NCBI GenBank assembly: GCA_019455245.1
Contig: JACFMR010000017.1
Location: 1 to 64,000 of the forward strand
DNA: 64,000 bases
Direction of reading: 5' to 3'
From: Opitutaceae bacterium
Lineage (GTDB): Bacteria > Verrucomicrobiota > Verrucomicrobiia > Opitutales > Opitutaceae
Part shown: positions 8,973 to 18,008 of the stretch, piece by piece
How positions within the stretch are numbered: the stretch's first letter is position 1
Layout of the letters: each line of letters begins with the position of its first letter
Position numbers and translations under genes: made by a program
The notes under the pieces: model-generated
What the model was told of the DNA's origin: nothing
The model's input: only the letters and a program-made list of their open reading frames with translations
Databases searched by the model: none

Positions 8973-10418
8973 TTAACGCGAGGTGAAGTGCCGATAAAGC
9001 AGCGGCAAGCCAATGCACACGACCGACGCCTGAAACAGAGAGGACAGCCAGGTGGCCAAGACAAATTCAGCCTGAAAGCTCCATGCAGTCATCAAGATCA
9101 TGAGGATGCCGAGCGCGGAGAATTGCGGCACGTCTTGGGCGAGCAGCGATATGCGCTTGAAGATGGAGCCAAACAGAAAGCCCAGCAGACCGACGCCCAC
9201 GAGCCCGAAGTTGACGTAGGACTCGGCGATCATCCCGAACGCAATCGAAACGCTGAAGGGATCGGAAGGATCGATCAGGCCGAAGTAGATGCCCAGTCTT
9301 ACATTGGCCATCAGGCTTGAGGGTTTGTCGGGCCATAAAAAGCGCGGCACGATTTGAGCGGGAATATCAATGTAACTCTCGCCCCAGAGATAAGGGCTGA
9401 AACGTGGAACTTGCTCGGTGCAAAGACAGAGCATCTGAATGAGCGATGCGCGTTCAAAAATAGTCGACTGCCGGACCACGCCTTCATCGCGTTCCCGGCT
9501 GGTCTCCAGACTGTAGCCGACCCATTCGGTAAAGTAAGCCGGCAATTCGGTCACGGTCGGGGGCTTGCGTTCGTTTTCCCAATACAGGTGACGCATGTCG
9601 GACTTGCCCAGGTGGAGCAGTGCGATCACCGGGGTGAATAAAAGCAGAAACACCCAAGGGACACGTCGGCGAGAGGCACTGTAGGCAATCAGGAAGAGTG
9701 CGACGAGCGAGATGCCATTGATCAGATACAGCTGAGAGAAGAGGAAAATGATCTGGACCGTGAGGTTGGTGATCAAAAACCAAATCTGTCCCTTGGGCAG
9801 CAGGCCCGAGCCCCAAAGTCGGGCCATGATAAATGTGCTCATCGTGCCCACGCCGAAGAACAACGCCCGAAGGGTGCCGGCGAATTCGGCCGGGACGAGG
9901 TTCGTGAAAGTAATGAAGTAGAGGTAGACCGAGTTGAGCAGCAACCCGATGGGCACGTAGCGATAGGCGTGCTGCGGGATCAGTGAAGTGACGGCCCAGC
10001 GCGCAGGTTTGGGCGGAATACGCACGAAGGCAAAGCCGGCATTGGCCGATATCAGGTAGATGAGGACCGCCGCGCTGGAAGTGAACAAGACATCCGGCGG
10101 GTAGGTGCGGGTTTCGCTTTGATGCGATAGCAATGGAATCGCGTAGAAAGGAATGCAGGTGAGCATCGCCACCTCAAAAGCGGGAAACCACGTGCGGCGA
10201 TGGCGCGCCCAATTAAGCACAGGCAAGCTGGCGAGCACGAGGATGCCCAGACCGGTCAGGGTGACGCCGTCGATTTGACCGCCCGCGTCCCAAATAAATC
10301 CTGCCGCGGCCAGCACCAAGGCGGCGCGACCGAATTGAAACAAACGCTGCGATGCCACCTTGTCTGGCGGCTGTGTCGGTTGGTCGAGCGCGGAAAAGGC
10401 GTTGGCCGGTGGTTTCAT
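8973..10418 (-). CDS. Wzy-like oligosaccharide repeat-unit polymerase
   Basis: A 481-residue polytopic membrane protein with about 11-12 hydrophobic segments. Near residue 350 it carries YIDIPAQIVPRFLWPDKPSS followed by IYFGL and GMIAESYVNFGLVGVGLLG; the IPR.LWP.KP and E.Y.NFG elements are characteristic of Wzy-type polymerases of capsule and O-antigen loci. It would polymerise undecaprenyl-linked repeat units in the periplasm. It is a second polymerase/ligase-like protein in this locus, unrelated in motif pattern to the WaaL-like protein further downstream. ATGA overlap with the upstream gene's stop. Confidence 0.8.
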   Translation of the reverse strand: MKPPANAFSALDQPTQPPDKVASQRLFQFGRAALVLAAAGFIWDAGGQIDGVTLTGLGILVLASLPVLNWARHRRTWFPAFEVAMLTCIPFYAIPLLSHQSETRTYPPDVLFTSSAAVLIYLISANAGFAFVRIPPKPARWAVTSLIPQHAYRYVPIGLLLNSVYLYFITFTNLVPAEFAGTLRALFFGVGTMSTFIMARLWGSGLLPKGQIWFLITNLTVQIIFLFSQLYLINGISLVALFLIAYSASRRRVPWVFLLLFTPVIALLHLGKSDMRHLYWENERKPPTVTELPAYFTEWVGYSLETSRERDEGVVRQSTIFERASLIQMLCLCTEQVPRFSPYLWGESYIDIPAQIVPRFLWPDKPSSLMANVRLGIYFGLIDPSDPFSVSIAFGMIAESYVNFGLVGVGLLGFLFGSIFKRISLLAQDVPQFSALGILMILMTAWSFQAEFVLATWLSSLFQASVVCIGLPLLYRHFTSR

Positions 10419-11731
10419 GCCTTGGGTGATTTCAGGACTTGGTCAAAGATTGCCACCAATCGGCGGGTCATGCCTGCAGCCAGATGCGGTTCGAGCGCCT
10501 CCATGTCCCCAGTCGGTGGACTTTCCCATTTTTTCTGCGCGAACCAGTCATCACAGATTCGGCGGGCCAGCATATCCCCTGATTCTTTTGGTGGATCGTT
10601 TTCAAAGCCAAAGCCTGCATCAGGGTTTTGTTCCCGGGCGAGTGTCAGCATCAAACTGTCTTTATGCACGACGGCCAGCAATGGACGCCGGGCGAGCAAG
10701 TAGGGGAAGATTTTGGACGCACTGTAAGATGCGTCATCGGAGCCGACCACGATGAGTGCGTTGGCACGCACGAGAGCGTGCAGCGCATCAAAATAGGGAA
10801 CCCGGTAGCATACCTCCGTGACTTGATCGGCCACGCCTTCCTTTTCCGCGACGGGCAACACGGAGTTTTGACCCAATGGCGGAGGCGCATAGCCCGTGCC
10901 GATAAAATGAAAATGCAGCCGGGCAGCTTCAGCGGGAGCGGATTGCCGATAGAACCGGAACGCACGAAACAGAAGGCTCAGCGCGCGGTTCATGTCGGGT
11001 CCGCAGCGACCGGCGTAAACCAAATGCACTTTGCCATCATCGGCCGGCACCAGCGGTTGGGCGGGCTTTAACTTTCTCGCCATTTCCAGATCGGCCGCTG
11101 CCGCGCCAAATGGCAGGTGATAAAGCTGACCTGTATCATACGCCGGATAGCGCTCCCGCAATTCGTCATTGTATTTCGCCGATACCGAAATGATGGCCCC
11201 GGCTTCGTTGACTGCATGCGGTTCACGCCGACGTGCAGTGTATTGTGAAAAGCTGAAACGCAGCCAGCCCCCCGGTGGCTTGGTCCGAGTGAGGCGGTAG
11301 TAATCGTTGATCCACGGATCCTGATAATCCAGGACGTAGGGCACGCCGAATCGCCGCAACCAGCGTGGTCCGAAGGTGAACGCGTCAAACTGGGTGGTGG
11401 TGAAAAAAACGAGATCAAACTTCTCGGTCGCGAGCAGCTCGTCACCGGCTTTCCGGAGGGCCCGGCCGCAACGCCACCATAGTGAACCGATGCCCAGCCA
11501 GCGGGTGAATTTGGATGGAATGCCCTGCACTCGGATTACGCGAATGTCTGCCGGGTAAGTGTGCTCAAACAACGGATCCAACACTGCGCCCTCGACAGAA
11601 CCCGGTGTAACCGCCAGCACGACCGGTTCCCAACCGAGGGCGCGAAAATAGGGCAGCGCGATGCGGGCCCGCTGCATGTCAGGTGCATTCACCGGTGGAA
11701 AGTGGGGACTGACTATCAGGACACGTCGCAC
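10415..11731 (-). CDS. GT4-like glycosyltransferase
   Basis: A 438-residue GT-B type protein. It starts from GTG as (M)RRVLIVSPHFPPVNAPDMQR, the SPHFPP form common in group-1 transferases, and contains GVPYVLDYQDPWINDYYRLT (acceptor half) and KVHLVYAGRCGPDMNRAL (donor half). The classical E(x7)E is weak here; KIFPYLLARRPLLAVVHKDS occupies the equivalent place. Seven-base gap to the upstream glycosyltransferase and a four-base overlap with the polymerase downstream. Role: sugar transfer in repeat-unit assembly. Confidence 0.8.
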   Translation of the reverse strand: MRRVLIVSPHFPPVNAPDMQRARIALPYFRALGWEPVVLAVTPGSVEGAVLDPLFEHTYPADIRVIRVQGIPSKFTRWLGIGSLWWRCGRALRKAGDELLATEKFDLVFFTTTQFDAFTFGPRWLRRFGVPYVLDYQDPWINDYYRLTRTKPPGGWLRFSFSQYTARRREPHAVNEAGAIISVSAKYNDELRERYPAYDTGQLYHLPFGAAAADLEMARKLKPAQPLVPADDGKVHLVYAGRCGPDMNRALSLLFRAFRFYRQSAPAEAARLHFHFIGTGYAPPPLGQNSVLPVAEKEGVADQVTEVCYRVPYFDALHALVRANALIVVGSDDASYSASKIFPYLLARRPLLAVVHKDSLMLTLAREQNPDAGFGFENDPPKESGDMLARRICDDWFAQKKWESPPTGDMEALEPHLAAGMTRRLVAIFDQVLKSPKA

Positions 11732-11738
11732 AAGAAAT

Positions 11739-12965
11739 TCAGGTTCGGGTATTCAGACTTTGATTCACCATGGCGACAAGTCGTGGCGCCTCACGCTCCC
11801 AGCAATAATGATCCTCCGCCAATTTGCGCGCGGCGGCTTGCCGCAGGCGGAGGACCGATGGTTGCACAATCAAGTCTTGGAGCGCCGTGGCAGTGGCTGC
11901 GGTGTCCGCCAGATCGCGCAAAATGAGTCCGGCATCCGGCGAATGCGCCAGCACTTCGCGTTGACCGGCGGTCGGCGTGGCCACAACCGCCAAGCCGGCG
12001 CCAAGGTATTGGAGGATTTTATTGGTGATGGTGAGATCGCGGTTGCGGATCGAAGCTTGTTCCAATGCCAGTCCAATGTCGTGGCGGGCGATAAATTCGG
12101 GCAGTGCTTGGGGCGATACCAACGGCATAAAACTCACGCGGGTGCGGTGGCTTTCCGGCAGCGGGCCGAGCAGATACTGATCGTAGCCGCCGCGCACCTC
12201 ACCGAGCAGGATCAAGCGTGAGGGTGCGGCGACGCGCGCGTAAGCGGCGAGGAATGATTCAAGACCGCGGCCCGGTCCGGTGGTCTGGGAGAACCAAAAG
12301 AATGCGGGCGGCGCTTCGTCTGTCGCTGGCTTGGGCAACGCAGGCAGCGGAAAGGAATTCGTGATGACCTTAGGCCGGCGACCGCCGTAAGCGGCATGCA
12401 AGGCGTCGGCCAAGGCGTGCGAGGTCGTGCTGACGTAGGCGGCTTGGTGCAACAAGGCGGACTCTTGGCGGCGCAGCAGTTTTAACGGGCGTCCTTTTCG
12501 ATCGTCCGGCAGCAAATCCTCCGAGTGCCAGTCTTCGATATCCGCCGCGACCCGCCGGCCCAAGGTCATCAATTTCCCGCCGGCCCAATGGGCGATCTCG
12601 TTGTGCGCAATCACAAGGTCGGTCGGGATTTTCATTGCCGCCCGCAGGAGCGGTCCCGCCGGCCCGAGTGCATGAATGCTCTTCCAGCCGAATTTGATGG
12701 CCGCGTCACGCATGAGCCGCAATCGCAGCCGGCGCATCGCAACCACCGCGGCGGAGGTTTCAAAGCCGGGCAACATGTCGATCACCTGGCGCTGGTATGG
12801 CGCATGAGCCAACATCGCACGGTCATTGACCTCCGAACTCGCGTGATTGCGGACCGTGAGCACGCGCACTTCGTGTCCGGCCCCAGCCAAAGCTTCCGCT
12901 TCCTTTACCACGCGGGGATTACGGCAAAGGGGACCGTTGCTCAGAATGAGAATGCGAGACGGCAT
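11739..12965 (-). CDS. GT4-like glycosyltransferase
   Basis: A 408-residue protein beginning MPSRILILSNGPLCRNPRVV, matching the 'LCRNPRV.KEA' N-terminus of a GT-B subgroup. Mid-protein VAADIEDWHSEDL and C-terminal KILQYLGAGLAVVATPTAGQ fit donor-site strands of GT4 enzymes. No signal peptide or membrane segment. Six-base gap from the upstream acyltransferase gene. Specificity unknown. Confidence 0.82.
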   Translation of the reverse strand: MPSRILILSNGPLCRNPRVVKEAEALAGAGHEVRVLTVRNHASSEVNDRAMLAHAPYQRQVIDMLPGFETSAAVVAMRRLRLRLMRDAAIKFGWKSIHALGPAGPLLRAAMKIPTDLVIAHNEIAHWAGGKLMTLGRRVAADIEDWHSEDLLPDDRKGRPLKLLRRQESALLHQAAYVSTTSHALADALHAAYGGRRPKVITNSFPLPALPKPATDEAPPAFFWFSQTTGPGRGLESFLAAYARVAAPSRLILLGEVRGGYDQYLLGPLPESHRTRVSFMPLVSPQALPEFIARHDIGLALEQASIRNRDLTITNKILQYLGAGLAVVATPTAGQREVLAHSPDAGLILRDLADTAATATALQDLIVQPSVLRLRQAAARKLAEDHYCWEREAPRLVAMVNQSLNTRT

Positions 12966-12971
12966 GATAAT

Positions 12972-14057
12972 CTAGGCGAAGCGAGCTCGCGGTTTACGAC
13001 TTAAGTCGAGGCTTTTGCGCCAAGCTTCGATCGGCTTTTCGCCCCAATGATACAGTAGCCATGCGGCTATGCCGGCGGCGGCGAGTGAACCGAGCCAGAC
13101 CAAAATGAATGCCGTCGAACCGCTGGGAATCCAGCGTTGGGCCAGATTTTGAACCGGCGACATCACTGAAACATGAATAAGATAGAGGGAATACGAAAGC
13201 ACCCCGACCCGGGCGAGGACCGGCACTGCGGAGATGGTGATTCGTTCCAGCGTCTGCACAAACAGCAGAATCAAACCGGTCCCGATCGCGGCGATTCCGA
13301 TCCAGCTTGCCGTGGCGATCCATTGAAACACCCCGAGCGCACAGAGCGCGATCAAGCCATTTCGTCGTGCCCCGACGGAGCCGGCGCGCACCGCACTCCA
13401 TGCGATCACACCAGCAAAGAAGTCCGGCCAACGGCCAAGCACATAACCGACCTGCGGCTGCCAGGGACTCACCAGCCAGAGGCACAACAGAGCGCCGACG
13501 GTAAGCGCCAAGGAGGTGTGGAATTCCATTTTTCGCCGAAGAGCCAGGACACCGGTCGCGATGACGTAAAACCCGAGTTCATAGACGAGACTCCAACTGA
13601 CCATCAGTGCCACCGGTGTATGCAGATAGGGTTGCAGCAAAGCGATGTCACCGAGCCATGCTTGAGCGGTGGGCGGCAATGCCAAGCTTGGTGGCAAACC
13701 GCGAACCGCGGCGGAGGCGGTTTGCAGAGCCAGCGTCACCGCCAATGCGATCCAATAGGTGGGGAAGATTCGCAACCCGCGTTCGAGCAAAAATGCCCAA
13801 GTGCTTTCGTCGCGGCGAAAGGCATTGTGCACCCGCTGGGCGATGCACCAACCACTCAAGGCAAAAAACACATTCACCCCGAGGTAACCATATTCCGTAA
13901 ACCAGCGCAGCAGACCAAGAGCGGCGGGTAGCGCGTCATCTCCTTTGAAATTGTTCAGGCTGTGGAAAAGCAGCACCACAATGGCCGCAACCCCGCGTAA
14001 CGCGTCGATCAATTCCCAGCGATGAGCTTGGGATTGCGATGTGGAGGTGGGGGGCAT
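12972..14057 (-). CDS. acyltransferase 3 family membrane protein (OafA-like)
   Basis: A polytopic protein of about 361 residues with roughly ten membrane segments. It opens with the acyltransferase-3 signature WELIDALRGVAAIVVLLFHS, containing the catalytic-site histidine, and then GVNVFFALSGWCIAQR. These proteins O-acetylate sugars of O-antigens and exopolysaccharides at the inner membrane. An ATG is used here; a GTG 13 codons upstream (14096) is also in frame and would shorten the gap to the preceding gene from 62 to 23 bases, so the start is uncertain. Confidence 0.88.
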   Translation of the reverse strand: MPPTSTSQSQAHRWELIDALRGVAAIVVLLFHSLNNFKGDDALPAALGLLRWFTEYGYLGVNVFFALSGWCIAQRVHNAFRRDESTWAFLLERGLRIFPTYWIALAVTLALQTASAAVRGLPPSLALPPTAQAWLGDIALLQPYLHTPVALMVSWSLVYELGFYVIATGVLALRRKMEFHTSLALTVGALLCLWLVSPWQPQVGYVLGRWPDFFAGVIAWSAVRAGSVGARRNGLIALCALGVFQWIATASWIGIAAIGTGLILLFVQTLERITISAVPVLARVGVLSYSLYLIHVSVMSPVQNLAQRWIPSGSTAFILVWLGSLAAAGIAAWLLYHWGEKPIEAWRKSLDLSRKPRARFA

Positions 14058-14119
14058 GATTTTGTTTGGGACTGGCGGCGAGGAAGCTTGAAACACGGTT
14101 GTGCGATCGAGCAGTGGCT

Positions 14120-15304
14120 TCAGCCCAGCCCAAGCGTCGTGGCGATCCGACCGATGGTATGGTTGATAGAGTGGTCGCGCAGAGCCCGGCGCTGACCGTT
14201 GCGCCGCAACCGATCGCGTCGGGCTGCGTCTGCGCAGAGTTCCCGGGACTTTTCAACCAGTTCGGCGGCAGTGCGGTAGGTTTCGATCTCCTCACCCAAA
14301 TCATACAGCGCGTCGAGCCCTTCGGTCCATTCAGTGAGATAGCAAGCGCCGGCCATCGGTGCTTCGATGTCACGCAAACGTGAATACGTATCAGGCTTCG
14401 CGGGGTTGTGCCGCGGACTGGGGTAGCGATTAACGCCCAGGCAAACGGCGGAGTTGCGCAACAAATCCCAGTAGCCGGTTTCATCGGCGACCGCATGGGC
14501 ATAGGGGGCGAAGTCGAACTCCGGCATTGAAGACGAATGAGTTTTGGCCGCGAGCTTCCGGGCCAGCGCTCGGAAGCCGTGCTGCCGCACGAAGGCTGCC
14601 TGTCCGGTCAATTGCTGCCAGCGGGATCGCTTTGGTGGAGCGACGGTTGTCGTGGCCGGTTGCTTCCAACCGTGACCGACCAATTTGGGGTTAAGACCGA
14701 GCCGAATGGTCTCCGCAAACAGGAGCGCGCGGGTTTCGTCGCGCGTGCCGACAAAGACCACGGCGGACTCTTCTCGATCACGATCGGGCAGCGTGCGCAG
14801 GTGAGGCGGAATCCAGCAAGGCATGGGAGCAGGCAATGCGTTCAGTCCGGCCTTGGCGTAAAGTGGCAGGGCTTTCATTTCAGGCACCCAATGTAGATCG
14901 AACGGCGAAAACTCCTTCGGCACGCGCATGAACTCGCGCACATTATCGCAGAAGAAATTAATGCAAGGCACTCCCAAGCTGCGGATGGTTGAGATCGCTG
15001 CCGGGAGAATTTGCTGCGGGTAAAGGTAGGAGAGACAGCAATCAATGTGCTGGCGCGTGTGTTCGCCTTTGAGCCAGTCGCAGGCTCTTGCCCAAATATG
15101 CTCACGCCACTCACGGGCCTGTTCGGCAGGCATTGCGACCAAACCCGAGGCCCAATCGCATGCAGGTATTTCAAGCACCTCGTGGCCTGCTTCGCGGAGC
15201 GCCGAAATGAAATAGGTCCGCCAGAAACGATAAGCCGGGACCGGGTGGGGTGTGTCGCCGAGGTCTTGCTGGCAGATCAAAGCAATGCGCAGCGGAGGTT
15301 TCAT
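14120..15304 (-). CDS. CgeB-like glycosyltransferase family protein
   Basis: A 394-residue protein starting MKPPLRIALICQQDLGDTPH. Features are VPCINFFCDNVREFMRVPKE, ESAVVFVGTRDETRALLF and, near the C-terminus, TYSRLRDIEAPMAGACYLTE, the R.FE..A.G...LT pattern typical of the CgeB / 'glycosyl transferase family 1' proteins found in maturation and polysaccharide loci. Probably a GT-B transferase, acting in the cytoplasm. Ten bases after the next gene's region on one side and ten before the GT2 gene stop on the other. Confidence 0.78.
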   Translation of the reverse strand: MKPPLRIALICQQDLGDTPHPVPAYRFWRTYFISALREAGHEVLEIPACDWASGLVAMPAEQAREWREHIWARACDWLKGEHTRQHIDCCLSYLYPQQILPAAISTIRSLGVPCINFFCDNVREFMRVPKEFSPFDLHWVPEMKALPLYAKAGLNALPAPMPCWIPPHLRTLPDRDREESAVVFVGTRDETRALLFAETIRLGLNPKLVGHGWKQPATTTVAPPKRSRWQQLTGQAAFVRQHGFRALARKLAAKTHSSSMPEFDFAPYAHAVADETGYWDLLRNSAVCLGVNRYPSPRHNPAKPDTYSRLRDIEAPMAGACYLTEWTEGLDALYDLGEEIETYRTAAELVEKSRELCADAARRDRLRRNGQRRALRDHSINHTIGRIATTLGLG

Positions 15305-15314
15305 TGTGGCGCAG

Positions 15315-16265
15315 TCACTTGACTCGATTGCGGGCGCTTTCCTGCCAGCCGCGGGCCCGCTTCCAACCGAACACGTGCATGAGCAGTTTGAAAATCTTGC
15401 CCCCGCCAGGCATCAGCTTGGAACCACCGTGCCGCGCGACCAAGTCCTCGCAGCGAGCCACGAGATCAGGACAATCTGGGTGCATGGTATGGGCCAGTCG
15501 CATGAACAAATCGGCGCAGGCCTGTCGGGTGCGGGGCGAGCTTTCGGCGGCGAGCAGGTTTTGGGCGCAAGATACTTGGGAGCGGTAGGCTGAATCCCAA
15601 GCGCGGCGCGAGCGCGAGCGGCTCAAACTGCCCGGCAAACCGGAGCGGTAAAAGCTTTTGGCATCCGGGCAAAAGAGCACTCCGTTTGAAGCGAGCAGCA
15701 CGCGGGTGTAGTATTCGCCATCGTCGTTCAGCGACAGCGATTCGTCCCACGGCCCGGCGGCGTCGAGCAATGATCGCGCGGTCAACCACGCAACAGGAGG
15801 CATCATACCGCGGCCGGCGAAGTTCAGGCAGAGCCAGTCAACGGCCGGCATGGTCTGCCAATTATCTTCCGGCGTGAATACAGCCGAGTTTGGTTGATCG
15901 CAAAATCGCCCCCACGGTCCGGCGGCGATTTTTGCGGGATCGGTTTTGGTCAGCGCTTCGAGCTGCAACGCGATTTTATCGGATGCGAGCAAGTCATCGG
16001 CATCCAGGAATTGGATGTATTCGCCGTGAGCCTCGGCCAGCCCCCGGTTGCGGACGGCGGCGGCGCCGGCGTTTGACTGGGTGATAACCTTTAGCCGTGG
16101 GTGATTGAAACGACGTGCAATGCTGAGCGAGTCATCGGTGGAGCCGTCATCCACCACGATGATTTCAATCGCCGGGCAGGTCTGCGCGATCGCGGATTCC
16201 AAGGTCGCCGCCAACCATGGCGCGGCATTGTGACACGGAATGATAATGGAAACGAGCGGGGTCAT
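15315..16265 (-). CDS. GT2 family glycosyltransferase
   Basis: A 316-residue GT-A enzyme. MTPLVSIIIPCHNAAPWLAA, VVDDGSTDDS and IQFLDADDLL give the nucleotide-sugar and DxD metal sites. The open frame continues 79 codons upstream without family character, but the ATG chosen overlaps the stop of the upstream gene by four bases. Residues after 200 form a helical C-terminal region with no membrane span. Likely a repeat-unit sugar transferase. Confidence 0.88.
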   Translation of the reverse strand: MTPLVSIIIPCHNAAPWLAATLESAIAQTCPAIEIIVVDDGSTDDSLSIARRFNHPRLKVITQSNAGAAAVRNRGLAEAHGEYIQFLDADDLLASDKIALQLEALTKTDPAKIAAGPWGRFCDQPNSAVFTPEDNWQTMPAVDWLCLNFAGRGMMPPVAWLTARSLLDAAGPWDESLSLNDDGEYYTRVLLASNGVLFCPDAKSFYRSGLPGSLSRSRSRRAWDSAYRSQVSCAQNLLAAESSPRTRQACADLFMRLAHTMHPDCPDLVARCEDLVARHGGSKLMPGGGKIFKLLMHVFGWKRARGWQESARNRVK

Positions 16266-17227
16266 GCTCCGGCGGTTCGATCTGTCAGCAGGCGTCGCCA
16301 GTTCTGTTGAAAATAGTGCCGTTTGGAACCCGCGACGTAATGATGCATCACGGCGCGGCAATCGCTGGCTTCCGGTTCGATTGGCAGCGTCACGTAATCT
16401 GCTGCCGGCGCGATGGTGCAAGCCCGACCGGCGGTGAGCATGGCGATCAGCGCTTGCTCCAGATAGTAGTTGGTGCGTTCGCGCGTGATGAGCACGGAAC
16501 ACCAGTGCTCCAACTTTTCCCAGTCCAGCGAAGAGCTTTCCAGGCCGGTGAGTCCCACATTGACCAAGTCGGCGACCGGAGTCCCGGCGAGTTCGTTCAT
16601 GAGGTTTCGCGTGTAACCATACGAAGTTTCACAGTCCACGGCGTGCAACGGTCGTTCCGGCTGATCACACCACGATAGGATAAGATCCGGCCGGCGGAAG
16701 AACAGCAGGTCCGAATCGATCACCAATTTCCAACCTTGGGAGCCGATGTGCGGATCAATCAGTTTGCGAATGTTCGGATAGTTCTGCCAACGCTCACGCA
16801 ACACCGGGAAACGATCGGCCGGCAACCATTGATCGAGCCGGGCAATGGCCTCGCGTTGTGCGATAAACTGTGTGGAGGGGAAAAGTCGGGAAAGCGCATC
16901 GCGATGAACCGATTCCAAGGTGCCATCGTCATAGATCACCGGGTGCAGCGGTCGACCGGCTTGGCGCGCAAACGACCAGAGGCAAAACGCGGTTTGATAC
17001 CAAAACTTCCGGCCGGTCAGCAAGTGCAGCTCAATGGCCGGGCCGGTGCCAGTTGGCAGGACCGGCAGTTGGCTGGCGGCGAGTTCCATTTGCATTTTTC
17101 CGCGCTCGGTCCGGCGTTGTTCGAAAGGACCTCCCGCGGCCACGAGGGCGTTGAGCCACTCGATCGGGCGATGATAAAGCAGGTAGAAAAGGCGCCCCAG
17201 TTTCAGTTTGCGGATCAGTGTGCTCAT
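16262..17227 (-). CDS. putative glycosyltransferase (first of a duplicated pair)
   Basis: A 321-residue protein of GT-A character. AIELHLLTGRKFWYQTAFCL, HPVIYDDGTL and GWKLVIDSDLLFFRRPDLIL hold the nucleotide-binding and DSDLLFF (DxD) regions. It is clearly homologous to the gene at 18009-18962 (shared LTGARF/LTGRKF, YDDGTL/YNDSTL, L.SDMLFF.RP, AEQ/EQALIAM blocks), with an FkbM-like methyltransferase gene between them. An earlier ATG 13 codons upstream overlaps the methyltransferase stop; the inner ATG, 14 bases after that stop, is preferred. Acceptor unknown. Confidence 0.72.
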   Translation of the reverse strand: MSTLIRKLKLGRLFYLLYHRPIEWLNALVAAGGPFEQRRTERGKMQMELAASQLPVLPTGTGPAIELHLLTGRKFWYQTAFCLWSFARQAGRPLHPVIYDDGTLESVHRDALSRLFPSTQFIAQREAIARLDQWLPADRFPVLRERWQNYPNIRKLIDPHIGSQGWKLVIDSDLLFFRRPDLILSWCDQPERPLHAVDCETSYGYTRNLMNELAGTPVADLVNVGLTGLESSSLDWEKLEHWCSVLITRERTNYYLEQALIAMLTAGRACTIAPAADYVTLPIEPEASDCRAVMHHYVAGSKRHYFQQNWRRLLTDRTAGA

Positions 17228-17241
17228 CGAGCGAAACAGGT

Positions 17242-18006
17242 TCAGGCGTCTTTGGGTTCCATCCACAGCCAGCCGTGCGCCTCGAACGGCCGGTCTTCCG
17301 CGAGTGCGCGGCGGCGGATGGAACCGGGCAGCAAACGGAGCAGCCAGTCTTCCGTGACCAGATCGGTTGTGTTGCGTGGAGCCAGCTCGATTGGGCTGAC
17401 GTGATGGGTGGGAGTCATGCGTCGGTGGAGTTCAACACTCAGGCCGGGCAAAACAAAGTCATGATATTCGAGCAATATCCGGCAGCGGGCGAGCGCCGGC
17501 ACCCGGAGCGGATCGAGGAGAAGCGCTTCGAACCCTTCGACGTCCATCATCAAGGCGGGGCGGGTGGCGTTCGCGAGAACATCCTGCAGTGCCGCCGGAT
17601 GACACGCGCCGCGCAGATCCAATTTCTCCGGTCCGATTTCGTTCAACCTCATCAGCTCACGGCACGCGGTATAAGCGGCAGGGTCGGCTTCAAAAGCGAT
17701 CACTCGTTTGCACCAACCCGCAAACAGTGTCCCCACGGCGTAGTAGCCTTCGGCCGCGCCGACGTCGACGAATACATCCGGCGGTCCGGCAAAGAGGCGG
17801 GGCAGGTATTCGTGAATCTCCAGTTCGTAAGTGCCGGCAAGTTTGGGTGCGAGGGCACTGCAGTGAGCGCGGTTGATGTAACGCATCCCGCGAAAGGGAC
17901 CGCCTTGCACGACATGACCGCTGCACTTCACCAAACGCGCAGACGCCACCGAGGCGGGACGCCAGGACCGGGGCAGCAGTTGGTTTACCAAGGAGGCGAT
18001 TGTCAT
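17242..18006 (-). CDS. FkbM-type SAM-dependent methyltransferase-like protein
   Basis: About 254 residues, starting MTIASLVNQLLPRSWRPASV. The SAM-binding motif is DVFVDVGAAEGYYAVGTLFA, with VIAFEADPAAYTACRELMRL following, both typical of FkbM-fold methyltransferases. The downstream RPALMMDVEGFEALLL string fits the FkbM D.EG.E motif. Such enzymes O-methylate sugars in glycan loci. The open frame begins 74 codons earlier but that part is arginine-rich shadow sequence overlapping the previous gene; the chosen ATG is two bases past the upstream stop. Confidence 0.78.
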   Translation of the reverse strand: MTIASLVNQLLPRSWRPASVASARLVKCSGHVVQGGPFRGMRYINRAHCSALAPKLAGTYELEIHEYLPRLFAGPPDVFVDVGAAEGYYAVGTLFAGWCKRVIAFEADPAAYTACRELMRLNEIGPEKLDLRGACHPAALQDVLANATRPALMMDVEGFEALLLDPLRVPALARCRILLEYHDFVLPGLSVELHRRMTPTHHVSPIELAPRNTTDLVTEDWLLRLLPGSIRRRALAEDRPFEAHGWLWMEPKDA

Positions 18007-18008
18007 GA